10,825 bases of DNA, from the NCBI GenBank assembly GCA_024653985.1, contig JANLIS010000114.1:1-10825 (forward strand), written 5' to 3'. Position numbers and translations under genes: made by a program. Each line of letters starts with the position of its first letter. Positions within the stretch are counted from its first letter, which is position 1. The stretch comes from Candidatus Roizmanbacteria bacterium (GTDB lineage Bacteria; Patescibacteriota; Microgenomatia; UBA1406; GWC2-37-13). The notes beneath the pieces were generated by a model that was given only the letters and a program-made list of their open reading frames with translations, had not been told where the DNA came from and searched no databases. This document shows, in pieces, positions 7,900 through 10,825 of this stretch.

Positions 7900-8499
7900 A
7901 ATTTTTTTAACCAATCTTTTCAATGCTTTCAATCTGTGGTTAACTTTCATGTGTTCTTCTTTTGTCAGCTCGTCATAGAATTTATTATATTTATCAACTA
8001 TCAATAGGGCACGGTAGGGGAAACCGGCTACCCTTTTTTTTGTAGGCTCCTCAGAAATATGTCCGGCTATTTTTTCCTTTTCAAAAATTGTTTTCCCAGT
8101 CTTCGGATCGTAAAAACAGAGGCAGACCTCCAAATATGCCGACCTATTTTTTCCTTTTGCTCCATGTAATTTTTTCAGTGTATGGTCTATAAGTTTTTGG
8201 TCGCTTGTGTCATAACCTAACCAACGTTTTGATCTGACTCCCGGCTCATTATTAAGATAGGGGATGACCAGTCCTCCATCGTCTGATAGGATCGGTAGTC
8301 CGGTCAACTGAGCATAAAATTTTGCTTTTATCAAAGCATTTTCCTGAAATGTTTTTCCATTTTCTTCGGGCTGATCCTCCCCCACTATCACGTCGCTTAA
8401 TGTAAGCATATTAACACCAAGCTCTTTTAGTATTTGAAGTCCGGCATTTATTTCAGTGATCTTGCCCGGATTTGTAGATGCAATTAAGATCTTTCTCAC
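7888..8499 (-). CDS. rdgB: RdgB/HAM1-family non-canonical purine NTP pyrophosphatase (variant)
   Basis: Expected to hydrolyse dITP/ITP/XTP to the monophosphate and so keep deaminated purines out of nucleic acids. 203 aa. Family marks: ILIASTNPGKITEI (4-17, phosphate-binding STNxxK), ENALIKAK (53-60), ILSDDGGLVIPYL with Asp73/Asp74 (metal/catalytic), PGVRSKRW, and NHRLKALKRL (187-196) with the base-contacting His-Arg. The usual GxGYDPxF segment reads GFPYRALLIV (159-168), so the Asp-Pro is gone; this may be a lineage variant with changed base recognition. The GTG start overlaps the lysS stop by 4 bp (GTGA), implying translational coupling. The last codons (Ser-Asn-Tyr-stop) lie inside the intergenic inverted repeat. 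Family assignment is solid; substrate preference is inferred. Confidence 0.88.
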   Translation of the reverse strand: MRKILIASTNPGKITEINAGLQILKELGVNMLTLSDVIVGEDQPEENGKTFQENALIKAKFYAQLTGLPILSDDGGLVIPYLNNEPGVRSKRWLGYDTSDQKLIDHTLKKLHGAKGKNRSAYLEVCLCFYDPKTGKTIFEKEKIAGHISEEPTKKRVAGFPYRALLIVDKYNKFYDELTKEEHMKVNHRLKALKRLVKKISNY

Positions 8500-10097
8500 T
8501 TTTTATTTTGAGCAACATTTTTTAGTAATGATATCGCTTTATCAAACCCTAAGTTTATGATCAAATCCCCGATTTTTGGCCCAAACGATTTTCCTGTTAA
8601 AGTTTGGTAAATTATTTCAAAAGCATTTTTTGGTTTAATTCTCTCCGACTTGATACACTCAAAAACAACCTGCTGAATTTCGTTTTTGTCATCCTTATTT
8701 TTCAGGCACTCCAATTGATTAATTAATTGTAGTGTGAATTTTTTTTGCAGTTCAGAAGGAACAAAGATTTTTGATACGGTTTTCGAATTGACATCTTCAC
8801 GAACATATTTTTCCAGATAGATATTTGCATATTTTATTCGCTCTTCCAAAATTGCCTTTTCTTCAATCGATAATTTATCCTTCTTTTGAGTTTCAAAAAA
8901 AACCGTCAAATTATTATTTTTTGTTTTCAGTAAATTGGCGATCGTTCTAAACCTTGGGATATAAAGTCTGGAATTTGGAAGCGGATTGACCTCAGAAAGT
9001 TCAATGATCCTTGCATAATCTGCTGCAACTTCTCCGGCCTTATCCTTTGGAAGATTATTCTCAAGTTTTAAAAAATAAGCATCCAAACAACGGTCATAGT
9101 CGTCAAAAAGATTTGGGATAGTATCCCCGACCGGATCAAAATCAAGATGAGTTTTTATTGGTGTTCTGACCAATAGAAATCGGAGAAGTTCAGGTGGCAA
9201 AATTTGAGAGACCTCTTTGGCTGATGAACCGATGCCTTTTGAAGAAGACATTTTTTTACCTCCGATGGTAAACCATTCATAACCACCGAGCGCATCCGGT
9301 GCAACCGTGCCCAATATCTCTTTACAAAAGTGAACGCCCATATCATAAGAACCGCCGGCTGACATGTGGTCCTTACCGGATGATTCCACCGTGATCCCAA
9401 TTACTTTCCAATGAGCTGGCCAATCTAATTTCCAGACAAGTTTTCCGTTTTCATTGATAGGCTCAACATGTCCTTCATGACCGCAGCCCTCGGCCCACTC
9501 GACCATTTTCGGTTCACAGCGGTAATAAACATATTTACCATCCCATTTGAAAACTTTGGTCGTACCAATCTTTCCACATTTTTCACAGATAGGATTATAC
9601 GGATACCAGTCCGGAGACCTTTCTTTTTTAACAACCTTTTTATATATGTCCCGGACAACATCAGCTTTATCAAGGATAAGTCTGATAACTTCATTCATTT
9701 TTCCGGAGCGGTGCAGTTCCGAAGACCAAATTATTTGCGGATGACAATTTATTGAATTGAAGACAGAGATAAATTCTTGAGCAAAATAGTCAGCAAAAGA
9801 TTTGAACCCCGGTTCCGGCGATGGGATCTTATATAATGGCTGGCCCATATACTTACCCCATTTATTTTTATCCAGATAAGCAGGCATTCCGTCCATCGGG
9901 TCCATGTCATTGAAGACATATGAGAATTTGGTTTTAACACCGATATCTTTTAAGGCTTTATATATAAGATCATGGACGATCACTCCCCGTAGTGATCCAA
10001 CATGGATCCGTCCCGAGGGAGTTTTCATATCATCAGCCCATTCAAGGGGTAAGTTTCTTTCTTTTAATCTCTTTGCTTCACGGTCAGGCCAGATCAT
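8496..10097 (-). CDS. lysS: Lysine--tRNA ligase, class I
   Basis: Charges tRNA-Lys using the class I (Rossmann) fold typical of archaea, spirochaetes, alphaproteobacteria and many CPR, and unrelated to the common bacterial class II enzyme. 533 aa, normal for class I LysRS. The HIGH motif reads HVGS at 32-35 (PSGRIHVGSLRG) and the KMSKS loop is KMSSS at 282-286. A zinc-binding insertion has CEKC (171-174) with further Cys at 194 and 205. The strongly conserved blocks VFNDMDPMDG and GKDHMSAGGSYDMG are present. The C-terminal third is helical, as expected for the anticodon-binding part. The ATG lies 6 nt after an extended -10. It is cotranscribed with rdgB and follows greA in the same orientation. 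Confidence 0.96.
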   Translation of the reverse strand: MIWPDREAKRLKERNLPLEWADDMKTPSGRIHVGSLRGVIVHDLIYKALKDIGVKTKFSYVFNDMDPMDGMPAYLDKNKWGKYMGQPLYKIPSPEPGFKSFADYFAQEFISVFNSINCHPQIIWSSELHRSGKMNEVIRLILDKADVVRDIYKKVVKKERSPDWYPYNPICEKCGKIGTTKVFKWDGKYVYYRCEPKMVEWAEGCGHEGHVEPINENGKLVWKLDWPAHWKVIGITVESSGKDHMSAGGSYDMGVHFCKEILGTVAPDALGGYEWFTIGGKKMSSSKGIGSSAKEVSQILPPELLRFLLVRTPIKTHLDFDPVGDTIPNLFDDYDRCLDAYFLKLENNLPKDKAGEVAADYARIIELSEVNPLPNSRLYIPRFRTIANLLKTKNNNLTVFFETQKKDKLSIEEKAILEERIKYANIYLEKYVREDVNSKTVSKIFVPSELQKKFTLQLINQLECLKNKDDKNEIQQVVFECIKSERIKPKNAFEIIYQTLTGKSFGPKIGDLIINLGFDKAISLLKNVAQNKK

Positions 10098-10103
10098 ATG
10101 TAT

Positions 10104-10112
10104 ATTGTATCA
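10104..10112 (-). promoter_or_regulatory. Predicted extended -10 promoter of lysS-rdgB (leaderless)
   Basis: Minus-strand TGA-TACAAT, followed by six bases (ATACAT) and the lysS ATG. Hexamer and spacing are the same as for serS. The region where a -35 would lie falls inside the inverted repeat at 10116-10209. No Shine-Dalgarno site is present. Confidence 0.6.
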
Positions 10113-10115
10113 ATT

Positions 10116-10209
10116 AATTTTCAATAAATTTTCATTTGATCAATTTTTCAATTGAAACATTGAATCATTGTGTAATTCAATGTAAATTGAAAACTGAAAA
10201 TTGAAAATT
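10116..10209. repeat. Word-palindrome intergenic element between greA and lysS
   Basis: Nested inverted repeat built from TTTTCAAT/ATTGAAAA words. Three perfect stems are coaxial: AATTTTCAAT 10116-10125 with 10200-10209 (10 bp), TTTTCAATT 10145-10153 with 10185-10193 (9 bp), and ACATTGAAT 10157-10165 with 10175-10183 (9 bp, 9-nt loop). It begins 7 bp past the greA stop codon and ends beside the lysS -10 box. It is a candidate 3' structure or terminator for greA and may also shape the lysS promoter. Confidence 0.7.
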
Positions 10210-10216
10210 CAGGAGA

Positions 10217-10675
10217 TTATTTAATTCCGACTATCTTATACTGGACTTTGCCAGCAGGGATATTTATATCAACTAGGTCTCCAACCCTTTTATTGAATAA
10301 AGCTTGACCGATGGGGGAATTTTGAGAAAGTTTTTTGTTCATCGGGTCGGCCTCAAATTCTCCAACTATCTGGAAGATATCATTTTTACCGTTAAGTTCG
10401 ACTGTAACCGATGATCCGATCTGGACAAAGTCACCGGCATTATTGTTATTTGTTACCTCTGCATTATCAATAACCTGTTGAATCTCTTGGACTCTTCCCT
10501 CAACAAAGGCAAGCTCCTCTTTTGCGGCGGTATATTCGCTGTTTTCTGATAGATCTCCCATGGACCTAGCTTTACCTAAACGATCAATTGCTTTTGGCTT
10601 TTTATTTTTTATCAGATCCTCAAGTTCAATCTTAAGGTCATTAAATCCTTTTTGTGTTATTTGTACTTTAGTCAT
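10217..10675 (-). CDS. greA: Transcription elongation factor GreA
   Basis: Rescues backtracked RNA polymerase by stimulating its intrinsic RNA cleavage through the secondary channel. 152 aa, close to the usual 155-160. The N-terminal coiled coil (about 5-75) carries the tip acidic residues Asp41 and Glu44 in MGDLSENSEY, the residues that help hold the catalytic Mg2+. The C-terminal FKBP-like domain ends with the signature SPIGQALFNKRVGD (120-133) and VQYKIVGIK. The start is supported by MTKVQITQKGFNDLK, matching the family N-terminus. Unlike its neighbours it has a separate leader, formed mostly by a terminator-like hairpin. It lies upstream of lysS in the same orientation, an order I know from other bacteria with class II lysS. 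Confidence 0.96.
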   Translation of the reverse strand: MTKVQITQKGFNDLKIELEDLIKNKKPKAIDRLGKARSMGDLSENSEYTAAKEELAFVEGRVQEIQQVIDNAEVTNNNNAGDFVQIGSSVTVELNGKNDIFQIVGEFEADPMNKKLSQNSPIGQALFNKRVGDLVDINIPAGKVQYKIVGIK

Positions 10676-10681
10676 TCTAAT

Positions 10682-10705
10682 AAAAAACCCCTCGTAACTC
10701 AGGGG
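10682..10705 (-). terminator. Terminator-like hairpin in the greA leader (possible attenuator)
   Basis: On the minus strand, CCCCTGAGTTACGAGGGG (5-bp stem CCCCT/AGGGG, 8-nt loop) is followed at once by TTTTTT. The T-run ends 6 nt before the greA ATG and the hairpin lies downstream of the predicted greA promoter, so it is inside the greA leader. The 3' arm contains GAGGGG, the only Shine-Dalgarno-like stretch near this start (12 nt away), which the stem would hide. Confidence 0.6.
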
Positions 10706-10710
10706 ATTAA

Positions 10711-10719
10711 TGTTAAAAT
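10711..10719 (+). promoter_or_regulatory. Predicted extended -10 promoter of tRNA-Glu
   Basis: TGT-TAAAAT, the same nine bases as the PBP promoter, 32 bp before the tRNA. No convincing -35. Transcription would start near 10726, giving a leader of about 26 nt for RNase P to remove. It overlaps the divergent greA -10 by two bases. Confidence 0.4.
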
Positions 10720-10746
10720 AGTACTAGATTTTGAGTAAAAAGTCAA
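10718..10746 (-). promoter_or_regulatory. Predicted greA promoter
   Basis: Minus strand: TTGACT (10741-10746, five of six consensus bases), 17-bp spacer, TACTAT (10718-10723, four of six). The expected start is near 10711, giving a leader of about 36 nt that holds the terminator-like hairpin. Confidence 0.55.
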
Positions 10747-10751
10747 TGTTT

Positions 10752-10824
10752 GGTCCTGTAGTCTAGTGGCCTAGGACATTAGCTTCTCATGCTAAAAACA
10801 CGGGTTCGAATCCCGTCAGGATCA
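10752..10824 (+). tRNA. tRNA-Glu (anticodon CUC)
   Basis: A complete cloverleaf folds by eye. The acceptor GGTCCTG (10752-10758) pairs with CAGGATC (10817-10823), with one G-U pair. The D stem is GTCT/GGAC. The anticodon stem TTAGC/GCTAA is perfect, with loop TTCTCAT and anticodon CTC at 10786-10788. The T arm is ACGGG/CCCGT with loop TTCGAAT. The discriminator is A10824. It decodes GAG. The window ends one base later (C), so an encoded CCA cannot be judged. Confidence 0.93.
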
Positions 10825-10825
10825 C

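Noticed and set aside
8496..8498. Possible UGA recoding as in Gracilibacteria/Absconditabacteria
   Set aside because: TGA ends lysS at the expected family length and overlaps the rdgB start; the other genes use TAA or TAG normally.
9155..10155. Several 60-95 codon open frames on both strands inside lysS
   Set aside because: All overlap conserved class I LysRS sequence and have no family features or promoter.
10688..10705. The same hairpin read as a plus-strand terminator
   Set aside because: On the plus strand the A-run precedes the hairpin and no T-run follows, so only the minus-strand reading fits.

Overview
The window looks like chromosomal DNA of a Candidate Phyla Radiation (Patescibacteria) bacterium, most likely Microgenomates-like. 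This is inferred from several things together: AT-rich sequence, a surface protein joining a PilM/FtsA-like domain to a 'baseplate J-like' ectodomain, a membrane-anchored solute-binding protein, a CPR-style sortase, a class I lysyl-tRNA synthetase, few or no Shine-Dalgarno sites, and start codons lying 6-7 nt after a -10 box. TGA is used as a stop (end of lysS), so there is no sign of the UGA=Gly code of Gracilibacteria/Absconditabacteria. No marker gene fixes the exact lineage.

Layout. Bases 1-4158 (+) hold a tight envelope operon: a family 1 solute-binding protein (5' end outside the window), the two-part cytoplasmic/extracellular protein, and a sortase, with gaps of only 4 and 2 bp. A bifunctional class A penicillin-binding protein follows (4208-6385, +) with its own apparently leaderless promoter. 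These four genes form an envelope and peptidoglycan block. Bases 6517-10675 (-) hold housekeeping genes read towards it: greA, then lysS-rdgB (overlapping by 4 bp), then serS. A tRNA-Glu(CUC) on the + strand closes the window, divergent from greA.

Regulation. pbp, serS and lysS each have a TGn-extended -10 box 6-7 nt before the ATG, which predicts leaderless mRNAs. greA is different: it has a -35/-10 promoter and a leader of about 36 nt that is almost entirely an intrinsic-terminator-like hairpin plus T-run ending next to the start codon, recalling the attenuated greA leader (GraL) of E. coli.

The three larger intergenic gaps (6386-6516, 7768-7887, 10098-10216) each hold a long AT-rich imperfect inverted repeat built from a short word. 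The word differs at each locus (CTACCAAT, CTAATTAACC, TTTTCAAT), but the position is always directly after a stop codon. In two cases the repeat also abuts the next gene's leaderless promoter. I see no CRISPR array, insertion sequence, prophage or defence system. The most novel material is the word-palindrome intergenic elements, the leaderless start architecture, the greA leader, and the PilM-like/baseplate-J-like fusion linked to the sortase.
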